From NCBI GenBank assembly GCA_948934525.1, contig CAQZSK010000007.1:14565-78564 (forward strand): a DNA stretch of 64,000 bases, read 5' to 3'. Each line of letters begins with the position of its first letter. Within the stretch, counting starts at the first letter, position 1. The notes beneath the pieces were generated by a model. The model saw only the letters and a program-made list of their open reading frames with translations, had not been told where the DNA came from and ran no database searches. The stretch comes from an uncultured Clostridia bacterium. GTDB taxonomy: Bacteria; Bacillota; Clostridia; TANB77; CAG-508. This document shows, piece by piece, positions 45,419-54,055 of this stretch. Made by a program: the position numbers and the translations under genes.

Positions 45419-45460
45419 AGAAATATGGAGTTAATATATATTTACGAAAGAGGTGGTAAT

Positions 45461-45706
45461 ATGTCTAAAAAATTAGACGAAAAAGAAACCCTAGAATCAC
45501 TAATTGGAGAAATAAAAGAACTATTAAATGAAGTGAAAAGTGAGCAAGCAAGTACTAAACAAGAAATGGTAAGGCATCATAAGGTAACAATGAGAAAGCT
45601 AGACAAATTGAGAGAATTTGAAGAAATTGCAGATATGACTAATATTGTATTTGAAAAGAGATTTTCAAATATTGAACAAGCATTAGTAAAAATGCTAAGT
45701 AAGTAG
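45461..45706 (+). CDS. Hypothetical small coiled-coil protein
   Basis: 81 residues, highly charged and helical: KETLESLIGEIKELLNEVKS then KQEMVRHHKVTMRKLDKLRE and FEKRFSNIEQALVKMLSK. No known family is recognised. The ATG at 45461 follows AAAGAGGTGG; an in-frame ATG at 45425 lies too close to the promoter. It has its own promoter and terminator, so it is a separate transcription unit. Confidence 0.75.
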   Translation: MSKKLDEKETLESLIGEIKELLNEVKSEQASTKQEMVRHHKVTMRKLDKLREFEEIADMTNIVFEKRFSNIEQALVKMLSK

Positions 45707-45713
45707 AATTTTA

Positions 45714-45745
45714 AGCCTAAGGTTTAATACCTTAGGCTATTTTAT
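45714..45745 (+). terminator. Terminator
   Basis: AGCCTAAGGT / ACCTTAGGCT perfect hairpin and a T-rich tail. Confidence 0.85.
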
Positions 45746-45769
45746 ATTATAGATATATTCTTAATTTAC

Positions 45770-45798
45770 TTGCTAAAAGTAACAACTTATGGTATAAC
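45770..45798 (+). promoter_or_regulatory. Promoter of the rlmN-prpC-prkC operon
   Basis: TTGCTA, 17-base spacer, TATAAC (45793-45798). Confidence 0.6.
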
Positions 45799-45819
45799 TA
45801 TCTTGGAAAGAAGGAGAAG

Positions 45820-46842
45820 ATGAAAAATATCAAAGACTACAACTTAGATGAATTAAAACAAGAACTCGTTTCTCTAGGAGAAAAGCCGTATAGAGCAGAG
45901 CAGATTTTTAATTGGCTCTATATTGAAAAGGTAAAAGAATTTGATGAAATGACTAATATTTCTTTAGAGCTAAGAGAAAAGTTAAAGCAAAATTACACTA
46001 TATGCAATTTTGAGATTTTAAGAAAACAAGAATCTTCAGATGGTACAAAAAAGTACTTATTTGATATACTAGATGGAAATGCAATTGAAACAGTACTTAT
46101 GCAATATCATCATGGGAAAACTATTTGTGTATCTTCTCAAATTGGCTGTAAAATGGGATGCAAGTTTTGTGCATCTACTGGAATTGCATTTGTTAGAAAT
46201 TTAACTTCAGGAGAGATTATAGAGCAAATTTTGGCAGTAGAACAAGACATTGGAGAACATATTTCAAACATTGTGTTTATGGGAATTGGAGAACCTTTTG
46301 ACAATTATGATAATGTAATGCATGCTATTCGTATTATTAATCATCAAAAGGGATTAAATATAGGAGCAAGACATATTAGTATTTCAACATCAGGACTAGT
46401 TCCTCGTATTTATGATTTTGCTAATGAAGAATTACAATGTACTTTGTCTATTTCTCTACATGCAACAACAGATGAAAAACGAAGTAAAATGATGCCAGTT
46501 AACAACTTATATCCGTTAAAGGAATTAATGCAAGCTTGTAGAGATTATATTGCCAAAACAAATAAACGTATTTCTTTTGAATATGCTTTGGCAAAAGACA
46601 ATAATGATAATTTGGAAGATGCAAAAGCTTTAGTACAATTATTACATGGAATGATTTGTCATGTTAACCTTATTCCAATTAATAAAATTGAAAATGGAAA
46701 ATTTATAAAAAGTAGTAATGAAAATATTATAAAGTTTAGAGATTATTTAAATGATCATGGGATAGTAGCAACAATTAGAAGAGAATTAGGGAGTGATATT
46801 GATGCTGCTTGTGGTCAACTAAGAAGAAAAAACTTAAAATAA
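45820..46842 (+). CDS. rlmN: 23S rRNA (adenine2503-C2)-methyltransferase
   Basis: 340 residues, radical SAM. The N-terminal helical part (YNLDELKQELVSLGEKPYRA) is followed by the cluster motif CKMGCKFCAST (CxxxCxxC), GIGEPFDNYDNV and the C-terminal catalytic Cys region (SDIDAACGQLRRK). It methylates A2503 in 23S rRNA and A37 in some tRNAs. It is followed by prpC and prkC, a conserved Firmicute order. AAGGAGAAG precedes the ATG. Confidence 0.95.
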   Translation: MKNIKDYNLDELKQELVSLGEKPYRAEQIFNWLYIEKVKEFDEMTNISLELREKLKQNYTICNFEILRKQESSDGTKKYLFDILDGNAIETVLMQYHHGKTICVSSQIGCKMGCKFCASTGIAFVRNLTSGEIIEQILAVEQDIGEHISNIVFMGIGEPFDNYDNVMHAIRIINHQKGLNIGARHISISTSGLVPRIYDFANEELQCTLSISLHATTDEKRSKMMPVNNLYPLKELMQACRDYIAKTNKRISFEYALAKDNNDNLEDAKALVQLLHGMICHVNLIPINKIENGKFIKSSNENIIKFRDYLNDHGIVATIRRELGSDIDAACGQLRRKNLK

Positions 46843-46863
46843 GATGCGGGAGGAAAAAAGTAT

Positions 46864-47589
46864 ATGGTAGGATTTGCTAGGTCAGATATTGGCAAAGCAA
46901 GAGAAATTAATCAAGACTATTATTCTATTCCAAAGCCAGAGGAAAATTTACAAATATTTATTTTAGCAGATGGAATGGGCGGATATAACGGTGGAGAAAT
47001 AGCTAGCAAATTGGCTACAGAATCTGCTAAAAAATATATAGAAAATAATTTTGAAAAAATAGAACATAATAGAGATACGATTTTAGAACTTATAAAAAAT
47101 GCAATAGAATATGCTAATATGGTAGTATTTGAAAAGTCAAAACAAGAATCAGATTTAGAAGGAATGGGTACTACTTTGGACATATGCTTCATATATAATA
47201 ATAAAATATATATTGGACACGTTGGTGATAGTAGAATTTATCGTATTAGGGGAGAACTCATTCGCAAGTTAACCAAGGACCACAGCTATGTGCAACAACT
47301 AGTAGAGGATGGAAAAATTACAAGAGAAGAAGCGCAGCATCATCCAAAGAAAAACATGCTATTAAAGGCATTAGGCTGTACTGCATACGTAGAGCCAGAT
47401 TTGAGAGCAAGGAATTATGAGATAGGTGATATCCTAGTAATGTGCTCAGATGGGCTAACTAATATGGTAGAAGAAAAAGAAATTTATCGTGTGATAAGAG
47501 AAAATCCAGAAGATGCGCCAAGAGTATTAGTAGACTTAGCTAATGAAGCTGGTGGATATGATAATATCACAGTGGTAACAATAAAATAG
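46864..47589 (+). CDS. prpC: PP2C-type serine/threonine phosphatase
   Basis: 241 residues. Metal-binding motifs are visible: SDIGKAREINQDYYSI (motif 1 region), ILADGMGGYNGGEIAS (motif 2), GMGTTLDICFIY, HVGDSRIYRI, LTKDHSYVQQLVEDG, VMCSDGLTNMV and GGYDNITVVTI. It opposes the PASTA kinase encoded 15 bases downstream. Cytosolic; no membrane segment. Confidence 0.94.
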   Translation: MVGFARSDIGKAREINQDYYSIPKPEENLQIFILADGMGGYNGGEIASKLATESAKKYIENNFEKIEHNRDTILELIKNAIEYANMVVFEKSKQESDLEGMGTTLDICFIYNNKIYIGHVGDSRIYRIRGELIRKLTKDHSYVQQLVEDGKITREEAQHHPKKNMLLKALGCTAYVEPDLRARNYEIGDILVMCSDGLTNMVEEKEIYRVIRENPEDAPRVLVDLANEAGGYDNITVVTIK

Positions 47590-47604
47590 GGGAGAGAATA
47601 ACAT

Positions 47605-49581
47605 ATGAATTTAGTTGGTAAGGTAATAGGAAACCGTTATGAAATTCTAGAGAAAATCGGAGAAGGCGGAATGGCAACAGTGTATAAAGCAAGATGCAAT
47701 ATTTTAAAACGTTATGTAGCTGTTAAAGTCTTAAGAGATGAATTTACAACTGATGAAGAATTTATTAAAAGATTTCATACAGAAGCACAGTCAGCAGCAA
47801 GTTTAACTCATCCTAATATTGTTTCTATTTATGATGTAGGAAATGAAGAAAATATTTATTACATTGTTATGGAATTAGTACAAGGAAAAACATTAAAAGA
47901 AATTATTAATGAAGATGGAGTACTTCCTTGGAAATGGTCTGTTAATATTGCAATTCAAGTAGCTTCTGCATTAGAAATGGCACATAGAAATAATATTGTA
48001 CATAGAGATATCAAACCACATAATATTATTATTACTGAAGATGGAATTGCAAAGGTAACAGATTTCGGAATTGCAAAAGCAGTTTCTAATTCTACGATTA
48101 CAGCATTTGGAACAACAATTGGTTCAGTTCATTATTTTTCACCAGAACATGCACGTGGAGGATATACAGATGCAAAATCAGATATCTATTCTTTAGGTGT
48201 TGTTATGTATGAAATGTTAACAGGAAGAGTACCATTTGATGCAGATACTCCAGTATCTATTGCTTTAAAACATATGCAAGAAAAACCAGTGGAACCAATT
48301 AAGCTAAATCCATCTATCCCTTTAGCTATAAATAAAATTATTATGAAGGCAATGGAAAAAGATATTAGTTTAAGATATCAATCTGCAACAGAAATGTTAA
48401 AAGATTTGAGTATGTCCTTAAAAGATCCAGAAGGAAGTTTTGTAAAAAGAAATAGTGAAACAATGCAATATACACAAAGAATTCCTAGTTTAAATGAGGA
48501 AATGGAGGAAGAAAAGACGAAAAGATCTATGAATAAAAAGCAAAAAGGGTTAGCAAAATATTTTGAAGAGCATCCAAGGGCTAAAAAAGTATGGATTACA
48601 GTGATTGCACTAGCTATTATTGTCTTAATTCCATTGATTGGATACCTAGCTACAAAACTAATTTTAGATGGAGGAAAAACACCACAAGTAGCGTTAAAAG
48701 ATGTTAAGAATATGACAGTGGATGAGGCAAAAGCAGCATATAAAAATGATAAAGTTAATATTGAGATAGAAGAGGTACATGATAAGGATGTAGAAGAAGG
48801 TAAAATTATTTCACAAGAGCCACCATATAGTGCAGGAAAAACAGTAGATGAAAATTCTACTATCAAGCTCATTGTGAGCTTGGGTGCGCAAAAAGTTGAA
48901 ATGAAAAAAGTAGTGGGAATGAAATTTGATGAAGCAAAAGAATTACTAGAAGAATTAAAATTAGAAGTAGAAAAAGTAGAAGAAACTAGTAAAACTGTAG
49001 AAAAAGACTATGTTACTAAACAAGATCCAGAAGAAGGGGAAGAACTAAAAACAGGTGACAAAGTAAAAGTTTATGTTAGCATTGGAACAGGAATTAAAAA
49101 GATAAATGTTCCATATGTAATTGGAGAAACTGAAAGCAGTGCAAAAAAGAAGTTATCTGATTTAGAAGTAACAGTTGTTTATGAAGAAGATACCACAAAA
49201 GTGAATGGAAAAGTTTTAAAACAAAGTATTGATGCAGGAGAAAGCGTTGATGAAGGAACAAAGATAACAATTACAGTAAATCGTATTGAAGCTATTAAAA
49301 CAGGAACCATAAAATTGAACTTAAAGTCCCTATTAGGGGAAGATAGTATTATTGATAAAGACCCTGAGACAGATACAGAAATTAATCCAACAGTAAACCT
49401 AAGAATTGAAGTGGATGGAGATACAGTGTATAGAGATGCAGCACGTAAAGATAGCACTGATATTACAGCAACAGCTTCAGGAAAAGGGACTGTAACAGTA
49501 AAAATATTTGTAGATGAGATAAAGAAAAAGGAAGTACAGTTTGATTTGTCAGTGGAAAATCCTACTTTAATAATTGATTAA
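47605..49581 (+). CDS. prkC: PASTA-domain serine/threonine protein kinase
   Basis: 658 residues. Kinase domain about 10-275: glycine loop GEGGMATVYKA, VAVKVL (Lys), catalytic HRDIKPHNI and DFG in VTDFGIAKA. A basic juxtamembrane stretch and one membrane helix (about 333-354) lead to three extracellular PASTA repeats (about 363-570; e.g. VALKDVKNMTVDEAKAAYKN, KKVVGMKFDEAKELLEELKL). A C-terminal beta-like tail of about 90 residues follows. PrkC/Stk1 senses muropeptides or lipid II and regulates growth, envelope and spore germination. Confidence 0.95.
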   Translation: MNLVGKVIGNRYEILEKIGEGGMATVYKARCNILKRYVAVKVLRDEFTTDEEFIKRFHTEAQSAASLTHPNIVSIYDVGNEENIYYIVMELVQGKTLKEIINEDGVLPWKWSVNIAIQVASALEMAHRNNIVHRDIKPHNIIITEDGIAKVTDFGIAKAVSNSTITAFGTTIGSVHYFSPEHARGGYTDAKSDIYSLGVVMYEMLTGRVPFDADTPVSIALKHMQEKPVEPIKLNPSIPLAINKIIMKAMEKDISLRYQSATEMLKDLSMSLKDPEGSFVKRNSETMQYTQRIPSLNEEMEEEKTKRSMNKKQKGLAKYFEEHPRAKKVWITVIALAIIVLIPLIGYLATKLILDGGKTPQVALKDVKNMTVDEAKAAYKNDKVNIEIEEVHDKDVEEGKIISQEPPYSAGKTVDENSTIKLIVSLGAQKVEMKKVVGMKFDEAKELLEELKLEVEKVEETSKTVEKDYVTKQDPEEGEELKTGDKVKVYVSIGTGIKKINVPYVIGETESSAKKKLSDLEVTVVYEEDTTKVNGKVLKQSIDAGESVDEGTKITITVNRIEAIKTGTIKLNLKSLLGEDSIIDKDPETDTEINPTVNLRIEVDGDTVYRDAARKDSTDITATASGKGTVTVKIFVDEIKKKEVQFDLSVENPTLIID

Positions 49582-49593
49582 ATAGAAATACAT

Positions 49594-49623
49594 GAAACCC
49601 TAAATAAAGTTATTTAGGGTTTC
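49594..49623 (+). terminator. Hairpin between prkC and rpe
   Basis: GAAACCCTAAATA / TATTTAGGGTTTC, perfect stem, but only a weak T tail, so it may attenuate rather than end transcription. Confidence 0.55.
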
Positions 49624-49644
49624 ATAATAAATGGAGGAATAAAT

Positions 49645-50304
49645 ATGGTAGAAGTTTCAGCATCGCTTTTAGGTTTAAAAAATGAAAATACGATTCAAAC
49701 ATTATATAATTTAGAGACAGCAAAAATAGACTATTTTCATATTGATGTGATGGATGGAGAATTTGTAGAAAATAATACGGCAAATAGAATGATAGAATAC
49801 TGTGAATATTTAAATAGTATTTCAAATTTACCATTAGATGTTCATTTAATGGTAAAAGATGTATCTAGCTACATTTCAAGTTTTTTAGTGTTTGAACCTA
49901 ATATTATTACATTTCATTTGGAAGTGGCAAGAGATAAAGAACAAATAATGGAATGGATAAAAGTAATTAAAGAAAATAATGTGAGAGTTGGTATCTCGGT
50001 CAAGCCAGATACAAAGATTGAAGAAGTAGAAGAATTTTTACCATTTATTCATTTAGTATTAGTTATGACAGTAGAGCCAGGAAAAGGCGGACAGGAGTTA
50101 ATTCCGAAAACAGTAGAAAAGATACGAGCATTAAAAAGATATGTGCAAGATAAAAAAATAGAAGTAGATATTGAAGCAGATGGTGGAATTAACTTAGATA
50201 CAGTAGGATTTGTAAAAGAAGCAGGAGCAGATATTATAGTTTCAGGTAGTGCCATTACAAATTCTGACAATTATGCAGATATGGTAGAAAAATTGAAAAG
50301 ATAA
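49645..50304 (+). CDS. rpe: Ribulose-phosphate 3-epimerase
   Basis: 219 residues, TIM barrel. VEVSASLLGL at strand 1, FHIDVMDGEFVEN (metal/catalytic Asp), LDVHLMVKDV, ITFHLEV, VMTVEPGKGGQELIP and IEADGGINLDTV plus IIVSGSAI (phosphate site) match RPE. It links ribulose-5-phosphate and xylulose-5-phosphate in the pentose phosphate pathway. In Firmicutes rsgA usually separates prkC and rpe; here it is absent. TGGAGG precedes the ATG. Confidence 0.93.
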   Translation: MVEVSASLLGLKNENTIQTLYNLETAKIDYFHIDVMDGEFVENNTANRMIEYCEYLNSISNLPLDVHLMVKDVSSYISSFLVFEPNIITFHLEVARDKEQIMEWIKVIKENNVRVGISVKPDTKIEEVEEFLPFIHLVLVMTVEPGKGGQELIPKTVEKIRALKRYVQDKKIEVDIEADGGINLDTVGFVKEAGADIIVSGSAITNSDNYADMVEKLKR

Positions 50305-50308
50305 ATAA

Positions 50309-50353
50309 AAAAGGGAATAATTCTAATTTTGAAATTAGAATTATTTCCTTTTT
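50309..50353. terminator. Bidirectional terminator between rpe and the bactofilin-like gene
   Basis: Long hairpin GGGAATAATTCTAATTTT / AAATTAGAATTATTTCC with A and T runs on the two sides. Confidence 0.85.
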
Positions 50354-50357
50354 AGTT

Positions 50358-51443
50358 TTAACTTTTTTGCTTTACTTTTATAAATGTTGTTAAGAATACT
50401 CCAAGACCAACTACATATATAAATAATGAGACATATGTACTGAGATATGGAATACGTTGAGCTAACCACAATACTATAGCTGATAAGAGAGCAAATAAGA
50501 TAAACTTACCTTTTGAAGTAATATTCCATTTATCAGCAAAAGATTTAGCAATAGCTAAGCTGAAAATGGCAAGACACATTACTAATATGGAGCCATATAC
50601 AACAAATGTAGCAAAAGCCAGACCTCTGAAAATTCCTGTAAAAAGTAAGAATAATGCTAACACAGGAATTAGTACAATAGATAAAATGCCAATACCACTA
50701 CTGATAAAAGGCCTTTTCATTAGAGCATAATTTACTTTATCAATAAATTTAGGTGCTAAAAAAACAATAAGTAAAATAATAACAATAGTAAGCGAAATAT
50801 CAGAGATAAACTGTTTTATATATTTTATAGCAATTTCACTAGCGGTACGAGTGTGTTCTTGATATTGTGTATATTTTATATTTCCCATAATTGCTTTTTC
50901 AGGAAAGGTAAATTCTTTATCACTAGTATAATGCAAGTTACCACCAATAATATTTTCTGCATTATCTTTCATAAGGATACTGTCAACAAAAAGAAAGGCA
51001 TCTTTTTTGATAGAGCCATATAATTTAGCATTAGCTACAAAAGCTCTAATGTCACGGTTAGCATATGCAGTATCTGTTAATTCAAAATCTTGACCTAGAA
51101 AATAAATATCATAATTGACTTTTCCCTTTAGAATCATATCATTAGAAAAAGCGAAAATATTGCCGTGGATTGTAGCTGTTTCATCAATTGTTAGCGATTT
51201 TGCCAAAATAAAAATATCTCCTAAAATTTCTCCTTTTATAGTGACAGAGGAACCAAAGGCAAAAACATTTCCATTTACAGCATCACTAACTATAACGTTT
51301 TGCCCACCAAGATAAAGATCTGTATTAAATACTTTAATAGTTTCTTTATTGTTTGTGTTAGAATTATTACTAGCAAATGCAAAAGAAGTAAAAATAAGAA
51401 GAAAAGTGAAGACACAAAAAATTATTTTCTTTATAAAATTCAT
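50358..51443 (-). CDS. Bactofilin-like beta-helix membrane protein
   Basis: 361 residues. Signal peptide (about 1-25), then an extracellular right-handed beta-helix of short repeats (about 40-185; VNGNVFAFGSSVTIKGEILG, DIFILAKSLTIDETATIHGN) typical of polymer-forming bactofilin-type proteins, then four to five membrane helices (about 215-355; SLTIVIILLIVFLAPKFIDK). Unlike true cytosolic bactofilins, the helix should lie outside the cell. Function unknown; an envelope scaffold is inferred. Preceded by AGGAGG. Confidence 0.75.
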   Translation of the reverse strand: MNFIKKIIFCVFTFLLIFTSFAFASNNSNTNNKETIKVFNTDLYLGGQNVIVSDAVNGNVFAFGSSVTIKGEILGDIFILAKSLTIDETATIHGNIFAFSNDMILKGKVNYDIYFLGQDFELTDTAYANRDIRAFVANAKLYGSIKKDAFLFVDSILMKDNAENIIGGNLHYTSDKEFTFPEKAIMGNIKYTQYQEHTRTASEIAIKYIKQFISDISLTIVIILLIVFLAPKFIDKVNYALMKRPFISSGIGILSIVLIPVLALFLLFTGIFRGLAFATFVVYGSILVMCLAIFSLAIAKSFADKWNITSKGKFILFALLSAIVLWLAQRIPYLSTYVSLFIYVVGLGVFLTTFIKVKQKS

Positions 51444-51517
51444 AGTAAAAACCTCCTTGTTTTTTTGAATATAAATAGGTTATATACTAAAAGAACAAGA
51501 AAGTCAAATAAGGAAAC

Positions 51518-51673
51518 TTATTTAGTTTGTAAACAAGGAACGTCAGAACTAGTTTTAGGAGTAAAATAAGCACAATCTGTATGAGATGTCATTTTCTTTT
51601 GATTAATATTTTCAAAAGAACAATTACCATCTTTTTGATATTTACAATTCTCAGAACAATTAATATTAGTCAA
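51518..51673 (-). CDS. Small Cys-rich protein (CxxxC.. type), hypothetical
   Basis: 51 residues, too short for usual gene calling. Reads INCSENCKYQKDGNCSFENI ... HTDCAYFTPKTS, with Cys spaced as in short clostridial Cys-rich proteins that may bind a metal. AAGG is 8 bases before the TTG at 51673, so I prefer that start to an ATG at 51679, which is too close. It lies between the bactofilin-like gene and nth on the same strand. Function unknown. Confidence 0.65.
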   Translation of the reverse strand: MTNINCSENCKYQKDGNCSFENINQKKMTSHTDCAYFTPKTSSDVPCLQTK

Positions 51674-51716
51674 AATCATCACCTTCTAGTAAATTAGTAT
51701 GGAAATTTAGGCAAAA

Positions 51717-51757
51717 AAATATTCATTGTTTTTAAAAATGCAATGAATATTTTTTTA
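51717..51757. terminator. Terminator downstream of nth
   Basis: AAAAAATATTCATTG / CAATGAATATTTTTT perfect hairpin with T run on either strand. Confidence 0.8.
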
Positions 51758-51768
51758 GAATTGGTAAT

Positions 51769-52401
51769 CTATTTTTTTACGGGATTTTGGCATAAATCAT
51801 GAAGTGGACATTTTTCGCATTGTGGATTTTGTGATTTACATACATTTCTACCATGCCAAATTAGAATATGATTTGCATCTTTCCAATATTCTTTTGGAAT
51901 TAGTTTTAATAAGTCTTGCTCAATTTTTTCAGGCTCACTTTTTTTGGAAAAGCCAATACGATTGGATAATCTTTTTGCATGAGTATCAACTGCTATTCCT
52001 TGAGGATTATTAAATGCCTCTAACATAATTACATTAGCACTTTTTCTTCCGACTCCAGGAATAGACATTAACTCAGTCATCGTTTGTGGGACGCAACCAT
52101 TAAAGTCCTTTAATATTTTCTGAGAGGCAAGTTTTATATTTTTGGCTTTATTATGATAAAAACCACAAGAGTGAATTAATTGTTCAATTTGTTCTAAAGG
52201 CATATCAACAAAGTCTTGTGGGGTATTATAATTTGGAAAAAAGGTCTTAGTTACAAGATTAACTCTTTCATCTGTGCATTGTGCTGAAAGCATAACTGCT
52301 ATCATCATTTCAAAGGGACTATTAAAATCTAAACTACATTGAGCATCTGGATATTCTTTTTTTAGTATTTCAAAAATTTCAATAACTTCTTCTTTTTTCA
52401 T
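51769..52401 (-). CDS. nth: Endonuclease III
   Basis: 210 residues. HhH-GPD fold: LSAQCTDERVNLVT, helix-hairpin-helix SIPGVGRKSANVIM with the catalytic Lys, VDTHAKRLSNRIG with the catalytic Asp, and the [4Fe-4S] cluster Cys set CKSQNPQCEKCPLHDLC. It removes oxidised pyrimidines by base excision repair. Confidence 0.95.
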   Translation of the reverse strand: MKKEEVIEIFEILKKEYPDAQCSLDFNSPFEMMIAVMLSAQCTDERVNLVTKTFFPNYNTPQDFVDMPLEQIEQLIHSCGFYHNKAKNIKLASQKILKDFNGCVPQTMTELMSIPGVGRKSANVIMLEAFNNPQGIAVDTHAKRLSNRIGFSKKSEPEKIEQDLLKLIPKEYWKDANHILIWHGRNVCKSQNPQCEKCPLHDLCQNPVKK

Positions 52402-52549
52402 TACAATGTCCTTTCGAGATATAATTATTGTTTATTTTTATAGTATAGCAGTTTTAACAGAAAAAATCAAATAGGAGAAAACATAAAGAGGTAACCGATA
52501 AAGAACAAAGAGAATATAATATAGAGAAAAGGAATAGGAGGATAAAATT

Positions 52550-52702
52550 ATGTTGTGTGCATTAAAAAAGACCCTAGGGGTATGTTTAATTGGATTAGGG
52601 CTAGGTATTTTACTTGTTTTATTACTTCCTATATCAGGCTGGCTATTTGCTATAGGAATTGCTGTGGTGGCTATTGGTCTTGCATGGCTATCTTGCAAAT
52701 GA
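52550..52702 (+). CDS. Small membrane protein, hypothetical
   Basis: 50 residues from an ATG behind TAGGAGG. Reads MLCALKKTLGVCLIGLGLGI then LLVLLLPISGWLFAIGIAV, two membrane segments joined by a Pro-Ile-Ser turn, ending LAWLSCK. Not covered by larger frames. It sits 31 bases before spoVM, so it may be a sporulation membrane protein (inference). Confidence 0.7.
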   Translation: MLCALKKTLGVCLIGLGLGILLVLLLPISGWLFAIGIAVVAIGLAWLSCK

Positions 52703-52733
52703 GAATATTTTGAAAAAAGGGAGAGTGAATAAA

Positions 52734-52811
52734 ATGACGATTGTTGTAAAGAAAGTTCCAAAATGCTTAAGGGGAATTGTAAAATTGCTATTTGGAATTA
52801 AAGAGAAATAA
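52734..52811 (+). CDS. spoVM: Stage V sporulation protein M
   Basis: 25 residues: MTIVVKKVPKCLRGIVKLLF plus GIKEK. It matches the length and pattern of SpoVM (an amphipathic helix with KxPKxLxGIVxxxxG), which recognises the convex forespore membrane and anchors SpoIVA to start coat assembly. A GGGAGAG ribosome site lies about 9 bases upstream. Family recognition is by pattern only, as the peptide is short. Confidence 0.8.
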   Translation: MTIVVKKVPKCLRGIVKLLFGIKEK

Positions 52812-52841
52812 GTACATAAATATATGTATATAACAAGAAAA

Positions 52842-52875
52842 GAGGCTATTATTATAATAGTCTCGATTTATTTCT
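52842..52875 (+). terminator. Terminator after spoVM
   Basis: GAGGCTATTA / TAATAGTCTC hairpin (one wobble), then a T-rich stretch. Confidence 0.65.
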
Positions 52876-52899
52876 TATTTAAATTACTCACAGTTAAAA

Positions 52900-53097
52900 T
52901 TAAGCTCTTACAACTTTTCCAGAACGTAAGCATTTTGAACAAGCATGAATTGTTTTTGATTGACCATCAACAACGGCTTTAACTCTTCTTAAATTTGGTT
53001 TAAAAGTTCTAGTAGCTCTTCTACTAACATGAGAACGAGCAATGCTAATTTTATTTCCATGAGATAATGTTTTTCCACAAATATCACATTTTGCCAT
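52900..53097 (-). CDS. rpmB: 50S ribosomal protein bL28
   Basis: 65 residues. MAKCDICGKTLSHGNKISIA then RSHVSRRATRTFKPNLRRVK and HACSKCLRSGKVVRA; the two CxxC pairs mark the zinc-binding (C+) form of L28. The ATG at 53097 follows AGGAGGTG, so a longer frame starting upstream is rejected. Confidence 0.96.
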   Translation of the reverse strand: MAKCDICGKTLSHGNKISIARSHVSRRATRTFKPNLRRVKAVVDGQSKTIHACSKCLRSGKVVRA

Positions 53098-53219
53098 TGA
53101 ACTGCACCTCCTATGTGAAATCTTAAATTGACTATTTACTATATTAACATAGAATGAAAAAAAATACAAGGATTTTTGTAAAAATAGTCTAAAAAGTTAG
53201 ATAAGGTATGGATAGATAA

Positions 53220-53909
53220 TTAATTTAGCAAATCTTTAATAACTTCTCCTGCTAAAATTAGACCAGCTACAGAAGGTACAAAGCTAATGCTTGATGGAGT
53301 TTGCTTATTTTCTTCAGAAAAGCGTTTAGGGACTTCCTTAGAGTAGACTACTTTTAAATGTGGTATTCCACGTTTTACAAGTTCTTTTCTTATTACCTTA
53401 GCAAGAGGACATACAGAAGTTTTTGTAATATCATTAACTTCAAACATAGTGGGGTCTAGTTTGTTTCCAGTACCCATACAAGAAATAATGGGAATATGGT
53501 GTTTATAGGATTCTTCTATTAAAGAAAGCTTAGAACTTATTGTATCAATAGCATCTACAATATAATCATAAGAAGTAGAAAAAAATTCTTCAGCTTTTGT
53601 TTCATCATAAAAGGTTTGATAAGTAATGATTTGTAAATTTGGATTGATTTTGAGTAATCTTTCTTTTGCAATTTCAACTTTAGGTTTTCCAACGGTTGTA
53701 GTGTCTGCAATTAATTGACGATTGATATTAGTAATATCAACAGTGTCTTTATCTACTAAAGTGATGTGACCAATACCACTACGAGCAAGTGCTTCAACTG
53801 TATAAGAACCAACGCCTCCTAATCCAAATAGAGCAATATGAGCATTTTCTAACTTTCCTATATTTTCTTTTCCAATTAAATATTCTGTACGATTTAACCA
53901 ATTATCCAT
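53220..53909 (-). CDS. tcdA: tRNA threonylcarbamoyladenosine dehydratase
   Basis: 229 residues, E1-like ThiF superfamily. FGLGGVGSYTVEALARSGIG (nucleotide loop), LVDKDTVDITNINRQ, VDAIDTISSKLSL, and the central SCMGTGNKLDP with the Cys of this family. It cyclises t6A37 of tRNAs to ct6A. The N-terminal WLNRTEYLIG start is conserved. Confidence 0.93.
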   Translation of the reverse strand: MDNWLNRTEYLIGKENIGKLENAHIALFGLGGVGSYTVEALARSGIGHITLVDKDTVDITNINRQLIADTTTVGKPKVEIAKERLLKINPNLQIITYQTFYDETKAEEFFSTSYDYIVDAIDTISSKLSLIEESYKHHIPIISCMGTGNKLDPTMFEVNDITKTSVCPLAKVIRKELVKRGIPHLKVVYSKEVPKRFSEENKQTPSSISFVPSVAGLILAGEVIKDLLN

Positions 53910-54055
53910 AATATATACTCCTTTAACAATAAAATTATATCATCTATAGAATGTAAGGTCAACCAAAAACAAACAAAAATTTGCGAATAATACTTGCAAA
54001 TTTTTTTCTTTGTGATAGAATAATCAAAAACAAGATAGCAAATGAGGAGAAAATT

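Noticed and set aside
51300..51569. 89-codon frame on the plus strand
   Set aside because: Antisense to the start of the bactofilin-like gene and to the small Cys-rich gene; no ribosome site.
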